Positions 11,126 through 18,440 of a stretch of DNA of 64,000 nt are shown piece after piece (positions within the stretch are counted from its first letter, which is position 1; each line of letters begins with the position of its first letter). Under the pieces are notes generated by a model that saw nothing but the letters and a program-made list of their open reading frames with translations, searched no databases and was not told the DNA's origin. The DNA is from Helicobacter cetorum (GTDB lineage Bacteria; Campylobacterota; Campylobacteria; Campylobacterales; UBA6016). The DNA is taken from assembly GCA_022729705.1 (NCBI GenBank), contig DZAX01000012.1, positions 1 to 64,000 on the forward strand, read 5' to 3'. Made by a program: the position numbers and the translations under genes.

Positions 11126-11866
11126 ATGTTTAGTTCTGCCGCAGCCGCTATTAACATTCTTGGAGGTGCTTTTGAATTATTAAAAAATATTGGAAATAAT
11201 TCGGAATCAAAAGAAGTATATGAATCAATAGAAAAAAGAATCGAGACCGCATTGGCGCAAGCCAAAGAATCGTTAGATAAAGATTCTGTTCAGCCAAATT
11301 TAGCACAACTGCACAAGGACTATATTACAATTCCAGGTTTGGACGATACAAACAAGATCTTTATGTAAGCAATTGAGTCAAACAAGGATGAGCAATTGAT
11401 AAAAGTTGCTAAAACGCTGCTATATTATGAGTGGATTTCTAACGCTACGCCAGGTAAGTCAAAGCAAGATATTGCATATATATCTGAAATATGGCTTTCA
11501 CATTACAAAAAGATTTTTGACGATAAAGATAAAATTTTAGAATTAGGGATAAGCTCTTTTTTGGAAGCTGAAAGTTTTAAAGAGATATTAACAATCCTAA
11601 AAAACGCTGGCGCAACTGCTGGAGTCATAGGTGTAATACTCTTGATTATACTCCCAGCAATAGGTGTTGGGGCTGGAATCATTGCTTCCATATCAATCTT
11701 TTTCTTCGGAATACCTGGTGGACAATTACTGACTGGTGCAGGACTGATAATACTTCTTGGTTTATTGTCGAGGTTTGATATAAAGGGCAAATATTTGCAA
11801 ATGATTAATGCGATAATAAAAAAGCAACTTGATCCAGACTTACATTATATTAGCCTACTCAAGTAA
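11126..11866 (+). pseudogene. Unrecognised membrane protein gene with one in-frame stop
   Basis: Two open stretches in the same frame (11126-11365 and 11369-11866) are separated only by a TAA at 11366-11368; reading through gives about 246 aa. An RBS-like AAGGA precedes ATG 11126. The N-terminal half is helical and charged; the C-terminal half has two long glycine-rich hydrophobic segments (around AGVIGVILLIILPAIGVGAG and GIPGGQLLTGAGLIILLGLL) and then a soluble tail. I do not recognise the family. The second part could restart at TTG 11396. The gene is AT-richer than its neighbours and is bracketed by two inverted MITE copies, which points to acquired DNA. Confidence 0.7.
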
Positions 11867-11906
11867 CAAGTACAAATATAATAAAAAAAAGGGAGGGGGG
11901 TCACCG

Positions 11907-12040
11907 CTATCGACTTAAGAAAATCGTCATTCCTGCGAAAGCAGGAATCTATGGGGATTGTCCTGTTGATTTAGGTATTTTTCTATATTCCCACCTACGC
12001 AGGAATGACGGAATTCGGGCTGATACGCTTAAGTTAATGG
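11907..12040 (-). mobile_element. 135-bp MITE with dRS3-like hairpins, right copy (inverted)
   Basis: Its reverse complement aligns along its whole length with the element at 10922-11056: the same TTAACTTAAGCGTAT start, TTCCGTCATTCC, AATCCCC centre, AATGACGATTTTCTTAAG end. The ATTCCC-type hairpins here read TTCCTGCGAAAGCAGGAA, with both arms changed together. The right terminus CTTAAGTTAATGG is a perfect match to the left terminus of the other copy; the inner end (CTATCGACTTAAG) has diverged. Confidence 0.8.
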
Positions 12041-12121
12041 CGTTGGGGGGGATGTAAGGGGCGGCGGAGCCCCTGCCGCCAAGGCGGGCTTCGCTCGCAT
12101 TGGCGTTAACATAAGCATATA
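12041..12121. repeat. Family B hairpin repeat, copy 5 (reverse)
   Basis: In reverse orientation it holds GCCAATGCGAGC/GCCCGCCTTGGC, then GGGGCTCCGCCGCCCC, then the CCCCCC edge. The middle hairpin differs in sequence from the other copies but keeps its place. It directly abuts the right MITE copy and lies upstream of murC, so any murC promoter must be in or near it. Confidence 0.7.
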
Positions 12122-12140
12122 ACACACCAAGGAATATTAT

Positions 12141-13445
12141 TTGAAAGTACACTTTGTAGGCATAGGCGGCATAGGACTATCCGCTATAGCTAGGTTTTTA
12201 CTCGCCAAAGGACACCGCGTAACCGGCTCAGACGTCAAAAGAACAAAAATCGTAGAAGACCTGGAGACGCTAGGTATAAAAGTGACTGTGCCGCACGATA
12301 GACACGCCGTGGAAGACCAGGACATGCTCATATACTCAGCGGCGGTCAAATCTACAAATCCGGAGCTAAAGCAAGCGCGCCACAAGGGCATACTTGTAAT
12401 CACAAGACTTGAAGCGCTAAAACTTGTGTTGTCTGAAAAAAAGGTGTACTCAGTGTGCGGCGCCCACGGCAAAAGCACGACCACCGCAATGCTCGCCGAA
12501 ATCATGGGAAGCAGCGCACTAATAGGTGCGGAGAGTAAAGCGATAGGGGCAAACTGTAGAGTTGTGAGCCAAAAAAAGATAATGGTTTTTGAAGCTGACG
12601 AATCAGATGGTAGTTTTTTGAACTCAAATCCGTATTGCGCCATCGTCACAAACGCAGAGCCTGAGCACATGGAGTATTACGACTACGATACGGAGTGGTT
12701 TTATGAGTGTTACAAAGAGTTTTTGCTAAAAGCGCAAAAGAGAGTGATAAATGCAGAAGATGAGTTTTTGGGCTCTCTTGATATGGACGCACAAAGGCTT
12801 TATCCGTCAAAAGATATAAAAAACATACGTTATGAACTAAGAGACGGCGAGCCTGCTACTATTTTTGAACTTCGGAATCTAGGAGAGTTTTCTGTTTGGG
12901 GATTTGGCGAGCATATAGCCCTTGACGCCTCTCTAGCCGTGCTAGCCGCCTTAGATGAACTTAGCGTAAACGAAATAAGAGAGAATCTAAAAAAATTCAA
13001 AGGTATCAAAAAACGCTTTGACGTACTGTGTGCGGACGGTAAACTAGCGATTATCGACGACTACGCCCACCATCCGACAGAGATAGAGGTCACAATCAAA
13101 TCGGCAAAACTGTACGCAAAACTTGGCGGATATGAAAAAATAATAGCCGTATGGCAGCCGCATAAGTGGTCTAGAACATTGGACAACTTGGAACATTTTG
13201 TGCGATGTTTTGAGGGTGTGGACACGCTTGTTATTTTGCCTGTTTGGGCTGTAAACGAAGAGCCTGGAGAGCTTGATTTTGCCGATGTTTTCTCTCGTTA
13301 CTCTCCTATTTTGGCGCAAAAGATAAAAAGAGAAGAAAACAAAGTTACAATAATCTCAAACAATTCTGATACCATGATAGATAGCGGGCTCTTAATAGGT
13401 TTTGGTGCCGGAGACATCACCTATCAACTAAGGGGTCAAAAATAG
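12141..13445 (+). CDS. murC: UDP-N-acetylmuramate--L-alanine ligase
   Basis: MurC adds L-alanine to UDP-MurNAc, the first peptide step of peptidoglycan synthesis. The 434-aa protein has the N-terminal nucleotide-binding motif GIGGIGLSA, the Mur ligase P-loop GAHGKSTTT (from residue 107), the FEADESDGSF segment, and the conserved DDYAHHPTEI motif in the third domain. It starts at TTG 12141. It is monocistronic, between repeats on the left and a convergent gene 14 bp away on the right. Confidence 0.96.
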   Translation: MKVHFVGIGGIGLSAIARFLLAKGHRVTGSDVKRTKIVEDLETLGIKVTVPHDRHAVEDQDMLIYSAAVKSTNPELKQARHKGILVITRLEALKLVLSEKKVYSVCGAHGKSTTTAMLAEIMGSSALIGAESKAIGANCRVVSQKKIMVFEADESDGSFLNSNPYCAIVTNAEPEHMEYYDYDTEWFYECYKEFLLKAQKRVINAEDEFLGSLDMDAQRLYPSKDIKNIRYELRDGEPATIFELRNLGEFSVWGFGEHIALDASLAVLAALDELSVNEIRENLKKFKGIKKRFDVLCADGKLAIIDDYAHHPTEIEVTIKSAKLYAKLGGYEKIIAVWQPHKWSRTLDNLEHFVRCFEGVDTLVILPVWAVNEEPGELDFADVFSRYSPILAQKIKREENKVTIISNNSDTMIDSGLLIGFGAGDITYQLRGQK

Positions 13446-13459
13446 ATTAGACGGGAGAA

Positions 13460-15229
13460 CTACACGCTTTTTTGCGAAAGCGTGTAGACGGCGTTTCTTG
13501 CCGATTCGGTACTTACGCTTTCTAGTTTGTCTCCAAAAATAAGCGTTACATTTCGTATTTTGCGGCTTTTGTCGGGTGCTTTTGAAAATCTGCTTCCAAA
13601 TAGGCCGCCAAGGAAAAATGGATAAACAGGTACGCCGCTTTTTTTGGCTATTAGCTCAAATCCTTTTTTAAACTCCGATATTTGCCCGTCTTTTGTAAGC
13701 TCGCCCTCGGGAAAGATAATCACGGTTTTTCCGCTCACCAGTAGCTCTATCGCTTTTTTTATCGAATCTTTGGCGTTTTTGGAGTCTATCGGCAACGCTC
13801 CAAAAAAGGCGAGAAACGGGCGGAATGGCGGCTTTTCATATATCTCTTTTTCTATCAAAAAGTGTATTTTCTCATCCATTGCCATCTGCAAAAACGCCCA
13901 ATCTATAAAGCTTGTATGATTGCCGATTAGTAGTTTGCCACCCTCTGCAAAAGGCGATTCTCCATTTATTGCAAGTCTGTATTTAAAGCCAAATAAAGCC
14001 GCCAATGCAGCCTCTATAATGGGTTGTGGAAAGTAGATAAGAGAGTAGAGCGCTCCAGAAAAGGCTAGAAAAACACACGCCAAAAGTATATTTTGCGCCT
14101 CAAAGCTAGCCAAAGCCGCAAGTACTCCAAGCCCCAAAAATAGAAGCATTAAAAGGTTTTGCATCAGATTTGAAAGAGATAGAGCCGAACCCAAAAGAGC
14201 TGTTTTGACCCTCTCTTGAATAAGCGTGTTGAGCGGCACAATAATAAATCCAGCCGATACGCCAATACAAAAAAACGATAGATATATCGTCCCAAACAAC
14301 ACCGCCGCCAAAAAGAAAGAGTAGCCGAGCATCCCAAAAAACACAAACGCAATACGATGTCTTGAATTTTTGTAAGCTCCCGACACAAAAGAACCAACTA
14401 TAACCCCAAGCGCGCTAATCGCCATAGCCGCTTGAACAGAGAGAGCGCTTTGCATACCAAGCCCCTCTTTTGCGAAAGATGGAAAAGACGCCATAACGCT
14501 TTGAGAGAGAGCAAAGAAAAGAGAGAGCAAAACCATCGCAAAAAATAGCGTCTTATCTTTTAGTATCGTCTTGTATTTCTCGATTTTTGTGATTGACTCT
14601 TGCGCATTTTGGGTATACGGCTTGTCTATACGCAAAAGCGATAGGTACTCCAAAAGACTAAGAGCACTCATAACGGCGCCTATCGGAGCAAGGCGCGTCA
14701 AATACTCCTCTTTTGTCCCCGCAAAATCCGCCGTCAACATCTCAAAGACAATAGTAAAAACAAGCGTTGAGAAGATGATAGAGACTATCGACACGCTCTG
14801 CAAAGCCGAATTTGCACGAGAAAGCCCCCCGCTTTTTACAAGCTCTTTTGCGTAGCCATACTTTGCGGGCGAATAAAACGCCGCCTGCGCCCCAAGGAGC
14901 AAAGTCGCCCCAAACGCCGCCCAAAACATACCAAGAGCGTAAAATAACGTGATTGACACGCATAAAACCACAGCCAAAGCCGCCAACAAGCGCATATTTG
15001 CAAGCTTGCTTCTTTTGTCGTTAAGTTCCCCAGCCTGAACAAAAAAGAGCGCAAATGGGAGCAGAATAAGGGCGTTTACGACCTGTGTCATAACAAGAAG
15101 CTCCACGCCGCTCATCGTCTTAAAAATAGTGTTTTGGATTGTTATCTTGTGAGCTAAGTCTACAAATGCATTCAAAAAAGCCGCAATAAGATAAAAGCTC
15201 ATATTTTTGTCAAAAAATCTACTTTTCAT
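13460..15229 (-). CDS. LplT-like MFS transporter fused to PlsC-type acyltransferase
   Basis: The N-terminal 400 or so residues are a 12-helix MFS transporter resembling LplT (lysophospholipid flippase). The C-terminal 190 residues are a glycerolipid acyltransferase with the NHTSFID box (HX4D) and the FPEGELTKDG box. In E. coli, LplT and Aas act together to bring in lysophospholipids and re-acylate them at the inner membrane. Here the two parts are in one 589-aa chain, and the acyl-ACP synthetase (AMP-binding) domain of Aas is absent. The fatty-acyl donor is therefore unknown. Start by ATG 15229; convergent with murC. Confidence 0.88.
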   Translation of the reverse strand: MKSRFFDKNMSFYLIAAFLNAFVDLAHKITIQNTIFKTMSGVELLVMTQVVNALILLPFALFFVQAGELNDKRSKLANMRLLAALAVVLCVSITLFYALGMFWAAFGATLLLGAQAAFYSPAKYGYAKELVKSGGLSRANSALQSVSIVSIIFSTLVFTIVFEMLTADFAGTKEEYLTRLAPIGAVMSALSLLEYLSLLRIDKPYTQNAQESITKIEKYKTILKDKTLFFAMVLLSLFFALSQSVMASFPSFAKEGLGMQSALSVQAAMAISALGVIVGSFVSGAYKNSRHRIAFVFFGMLGYSFFLAAVLFGTIYLSFFCIGVSAGFIIVPLNTLIQERVKTALLGSALSLSNLMQNLLMLLFLGLGVLAALASFEAQNILLACVFLAFSGALYSLIYFPQPIIEAALAALFGFKYRLAINGESPFAEGGKLLIGNHTSFIDWAFLQMAMDEKIHFLIEKEIYEKPPFRPFLAFFGALPIDSKNAKDSIKKAIELLVSGKTVIIFPEGELTKDGQISEFKKGFELIAKKSGVPVYPFFLGGLFGSRFSKAPDKSRKIRNVTLIFGDKLESVSTESARNAVYTLSQKSV

Positions 15230-15280
15230 TGATATGTCTTTGTGTGAATATCGCTTATTGTAGTTTAGACGTGGTTAAAA

Positions 15281-15343
15281 AAGGCGGTAAGGGCTAATCG
15301 CCCTTTGTAAACCCCTAAAGCTAGCCGCCAATGCGGCAGAATA
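15281..15343. repeat. Partial family B repeat with strong hairpin
   Basis: AAGGGC-TAATC-GCCCTT forms a six-pair stem at 15289-15305, followed by the family block CCCCTAAAGCTAGCCGC and a GCCGC/GCGGC inverted repeat. It lies between the superoxide reductase stop and the start of the LplT-PlsC gene, both on the minus strand. It may help end the upstream transcript, but no U-run follows the stem. Confidence 0.55.
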
Positions 15344-15369
15344 GAGGTTTTCATGCTTTTGAGTACTGG

Positions 15370-15756
15370 CTATTCGCCTACAGCAACTTCTATCGGATCG
15401 CTTTCCCAAAGACCATGCTTTGTACAGTAGCTCATAGCCGTTAGTTTCATTTTTGATTTGTGCGGCACAATCACAAAAGTCGCTTCAGTGTTTGCGGGAG
15501 CCGAACCTTGAGCGCCTGGCATATAAGTTGTTTGCGCTAGCAATGTCTCGCCGTCAAATAGTTGGACATACGAAATGTAGTGGTCAAAGTCATCTGGGTG
15601 CTTGTACTCTTTGCCCATCTGCACTCTTACAGCAAACTTTTCGCCTTTTTTTGCCGTCTCTTCACAATAAACAAACGGTGAGTGTCTATCAATATAATCT
15701 TTTTTTGCCTCTTTGTCTACCGTGCTTATATCTACATATCTACTTACTGTCGCCAT
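15370..15756 (-). CDS. Superoxide reductase (neelaredoxin/desulfoferrodoxin family)
   Basis: Superoxide reductase reduces superoxide to peroxide at a mononuclear Fe(His)4(Cys) centre. All five ligands are visible in this 128-aa single-domain protein: His25, His53 and His59 (KHPDDFDH), Cys111 and His114 (SYCTKHG). The N-terminal desulforedoxin domain is absent, so it is neelaredoxin-like. The usual EKH motif reads Asp23-Arg24-His25, so both the labile glutamate ligand and the catalytic lysine are replaced by similar residues. A strong Shine-Dalgarno (AGGAGG) precedes the ATG. Function depends on an electron donor not found here. Confidence 0.88.
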   Translation of the reverse strand: MATVSRYVDISTVDKEAKKDYIDRHSPFVYCEETAKKGEKFAVRVQMGKEYKHPDDFDHYISYVQLFDGETLLAQTTYMPGAQGSAPANTEATFVIVPHKSKMKLTAMSYCTKHGLWESDPIEVAVGE

Positions 15757-15917
15757 AGTTTTCCTCCTAAGATTTTTTTGGTTATTATCCGAACAAAACC
15801 GATTCTAACTCAAATAAGATAAAAATAATCTTATTTTATAAATTTGAATTAAAGAGTGTTTTATTGTCAAAAAAAATAGTAAAATACAACAATTATTTTC
15901 TCAAAAAGGAAACCAAA

Positions 15918-16589
15918 ATGACCGACCAAGAGCTAAGAGAGCTTATAACGCAAGCATTTAGGGGGATTCAAGAGCTAAGAGAGACGCAAAGCAAAACAGA
16001 CGCACAACTCGCCAAGACAGACGCACAACTTGCCAAGACAGACGCTCAGCTCGCCAAGACAGACGCTCAGCTCGCCGAAACCGCCAAAGAGATGCGAGAA
16101 ACATTCAAAGGAATGAGAGAGACGTTTGCAAAGATGCGGGAAAACTCCGACAGAGTAGACGAAAAACTAACCCGCATGGGTATACATCTAGGAAATATCA
16201 GCAATAACCAAGGGGACGTAACAGAAGAGTTCTTCTACAACTCTCTAAAAGACAAACAAGACTTAGCGGGTATCCATTATGACTTCATAGACAAAAATAT
16301 GTCAAGAAGCTCCGGCAAAATAGCAGACGAATTTGACATCGTCATGGTAAACGGCAGAGACGTAGCCATCATAGAGACAAAATATAAAGCCCATGAAAAA
16401 GATTTAGAAAAATTAATCACAAAAAAATATGAAAACTTTAAAAAACTATTCCCAATATATAAAGACTATGCCCATCATCTAGCCCTAGCAAGTTTTCATA
16501 TCAACGAAGACTTAAAAGAGAAAGCTCTTGAGCAAGGCGTGATAGTGCTTCAACGAAAAGGGGATGTTGTGGAGACTACTACGCCATAA
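15918..16589 (+). CDS. Coiled-coil protein with PD-(D/E)XK nuclease-like domain (DUF3782 type)
   Basis: The first part (to about residue 85) is a heptad-rich helix containing four exact KTDAQLA repeats, then further coiled coil. The C-terminal part has an endonuclease-like core: a glutamate-bearing helix (VTEEFFYNSL), DEFDIVMV and then IIETKYK, matching the D-(X)n-ExK arrangement. Such proteins are common in cyanobacteria and Campylobacterota and have no established role that I know. The start ATG 15918 is chosen because AAAGGAAA precedes it; an earlier in-frame start at 15864 lacks such a site. 223 aa. Confidence 0.75.
   Translation: MTDQELRELITQAFRGIQELRETQSKTDAQLAKTDAQLAKTDAQLAKTDAQLAETAKEMRETFKGMRETFAKMRENSDRVDEKLTRMGIHLGNISNNQGDVTEEFFYNSLKDKQDLAGIHYDFIDKNMSRSSGKIADEFDIVMVNGRDVAIIETKYKAHEKDLEKLITKKYENFKKLFPIYKDYAHHLALASFHINEDLKEKALEQGVIVLQRKGDVVETTTP
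15993..16076 (+). repeat. Four tandem 21-bp units inside the coiled-coil gene
   Basis: Units begin at 15993, 16014, 16035 and 16056, each encoding the heptad KTDAQLA. They differ from one another only at third positions (for example GCACAACTC, GCACAACTT, GCTCAGCTC). Seven-residue units keep heptad phase, so copy-number change would lengthen the coiled coil without a frameshift. Confidence 0.9.
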
Positions 16590-16619
16590 GATGTACGATA
16601 CCATTAGGCAACTACACAC

Positions 16620-17354
16620 ATGCAAGATTTTAACTACACCTTTTTAGCCTCTTTTTTACTTGTTGCGCTAGCCGCTCTCTACTCCTACAAAGAGGGGCTT
16701 GGCATAGAAAAAAAGATAGTGCTTGGCTCTTTTTTGGCTTTTTTTCAGCTGCTTATTTTGGGGGTGGCGCTCTCTTTTTTATTTTCTTTTGACTCTATTT
16801 TTTATTTTTTTGGCGTTTGGCTTTTTATGTGCGGGTATGCGGCTTTTGTGGCGAGAGGGCGCGTTGGACTCCAAAAAGGCGGGTTTTGGGTCTCCTTTGC
16901 TGTTGTCGCCGCCGCCTCTTTTTGCGTTCTCTCTCTTTTATTGTTAGTTGGTGCAATATCGTTTACGGCGCGAGAGTTTATCCCTTTATGCGGTATGGTG
17001 ATTGGCAATGCGCTAAACGTGTACACCCAGTTTGCAGATAGATTAAATGGGGAAACAAAAAATAGAGTCGCAGAAATAGAGGGCAAGATAGCTCTTGGAG
17101 CCAATATCTCAAAGGCAATGGAAGAGGCGGTAAAAGCCGCCTCCAAAGCCTCAATGCTTCCCACTCTAAACACTCTGCAAACGGTTGGACTTATACATAT
17201 TCCAGGCGTAACGGTGGGTATGATACTGGCCGGAGCCTCGCCTATGTCGGCGGTTAGCTTTCAACTTGTCGTTATGTTTATGATGGTTAGCGTGGCGATG
17301 TTTAGCGCTGTTTTTGGAAAGATTTTGCTAGTTGGGCGAGTGTTTGGCGCTTAG
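16620..17354 (+). CDS. fetB: FetB/YbbM-type ABC transporter permease (UPF0014)
   Basis: The 244-aa protein has about seven hydrophobic helices and the UPF0014 hallmarks: the FIPLCGMVIGNALN segment and the long cytoplasmic helical stretch ending with PTLNTLQTVGLIHIPG and VGMILAG. The family member studied in E. coli pairs with the ATPase FetA and exports iron, easing oxidative stress. No FetA is adjacent, so the partner must be elsewhere. It follows the coiled-coil nuclease-like gene by 30 bp in the same direction; superoxide reductase is the next oxidative-stress-linked gene. Confidence 0.85.
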   Translation: MQDFNYTFLASFLLVALAALYSYKEGLGIEKKIVLGSFLAFFQLLILGVALSFLFSFDSIFYFFGVWLFMCGYAAFVARGRVGLQKGGFWVSFAVVAAASFCVLSLLLLVGAISFTAREFIPLCGMVIGNALNVYTQFADRLNGETKNRVAEIEGKIALGANISKAMEEAVKAASKASMLPTLNTLQTVGLIHIPGVTVGMILAGASPMSAVSFQLVVMFMMVSVAMFSAVFGKILLVGRVFGA

Positions 17355-17366
17355 CACCAATAAGGT

Positions 17367-18272
17367 TTACTCTTTTGCGGCGCCCAAAAACTCAGACCTA
17401 ACATTTTTTTGCGACTCTATCTCAAAATCTTTGCCTTTGTACTCAAAAGAGATTTTTGAGGCGTGCAGACAGACTCTATCAGCTCCCGTCTTTGCCACTC
17501 TTTGCGCTCTATCCATCTTTTTGTCCAGATACTCTCTCGCCGCCTCCAAATCTTTTCTGTATATAGGCTCACCCATGATTGGAAGTCCGATGTGTACGGC
17601 GTGCAAGCGTATTTGGTGGAGTCTGCCTGTAAGCGGTTTGGCTCTTACCAATGTAGCGTCGTTGTGCTCAAAATACTCAAGCGGCTCAAAAATAGTAAAC
17701 GAACGCTTACCTTGCTCGCTTGCCCCCTGCATCACTTTTTGCTCCAATATCTTTATCTGTTCCAGCAAGCATTCGACCTCTAGCCTATCGCTAAGCCGAC
17801 CTTGAAGCAAAGCGGTATACTCTTTTTTCATCCCTCTCGTCTCAAAAGTCGTCTTCAATATAGACTCCGCCGCTTTGTTTTTACTAGCGACAAGCAAGCC
17901 GCTTGTCTCGAAGTCTAGCCTATGCGTGATATTGGCGGCGTAACCGTATAGTTTTTTGATGCTGTCAAGCAGACACTCTTTTGTTTCAAAGCCGTTTGGG
18001 TGAGAGAGCATAAGGGATGGTTTTTCAAAAACGGCAAAATCCTCCTCCTCAAATACAGGAATCAGTTGCAACGAGGGCGTAGGTTCATAAAACAAAACCT
18101 CTACGCTTCCAATTGCCCTTACGCCCTTATATGCGACCGTCTCGCCGTTTAGCTTTACCCTGCCTTTGTCTATAAGCCGCTTGCCGACTCTCTCGCTCAC
18201 GCCGAGTTGTTCGACCATATAATATAGAAGCTTCTCTCCGTTTATATCAAATCTTTTTATCTCATACGCCAC
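17367..18272 (-). CDS. RluA-family pseudouridine synthase
   Basis: This RNA-modifying enzyme has an S4 RNA-binding domain (about residues 15-60, VGKRLIDKGRVKLNGE) followed by the RluA catalytic domain with the HRLDFETSGLL motif, whose aspartate is the catalytic residue, and the GRLHQIRLH motif. The frame is open to 18398, but GTG 18272, with GAGG nine bases upstream, gives a normal N-terminus and 301 aa. Which rRNA or tRNA uridine it modifies (RluC, RluD or TruC type) cannot be told. It is convergent with fetB, 12 bp apart. Confidence 0.9.
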   Translation of the reverse strand: MAYEIKRFDINGEKLLYYMVEQLGVSERVGKRLIDKGRVKLNGETVAYKGVRAIGSVEVLFYEPTPSLQLIPVFEEEDFAVFEKPSLMLSHPNGFETKECLLDSIKKLYGYAANITHRLDFETSGLLVASKNKAAESILKTTFETRGMKKEYTALLQGRLSDRLEVECLLEQIKILEQKVMQGASEQGKRSFTIFEPLEYFEHNDATLVRAKPLTGRLHQIRLHAVHIGLPIMGEPIYRKDLEAAREYLDKKMDRAQRVAKTGADRVCLHASKISFEYKGKDFEIESQKNVRSEFLGAAKE

Positions 18273-18440
18273 AATTTTAGCCTCATTATCTAAATCAAAA
18301 GGGCATTTTACTTTAAAAAGGGATATTTTAAGCGCCGCTTGGCTTTTTGGTGCTAAACTATAGAGTTTAAATATAATGCTAGCATTGGCGCGTAACATAA
18401 TTTTGTTAATATTCTACATCAAATATGCAAGGGGGCTTCT

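Noticed and set aside
15993-16076. Tandem repeats as a possible CRISPR-like array
   Set aside because: The four 21-bp units are contiguous without spacers, lie inside a gene and encode heptads.
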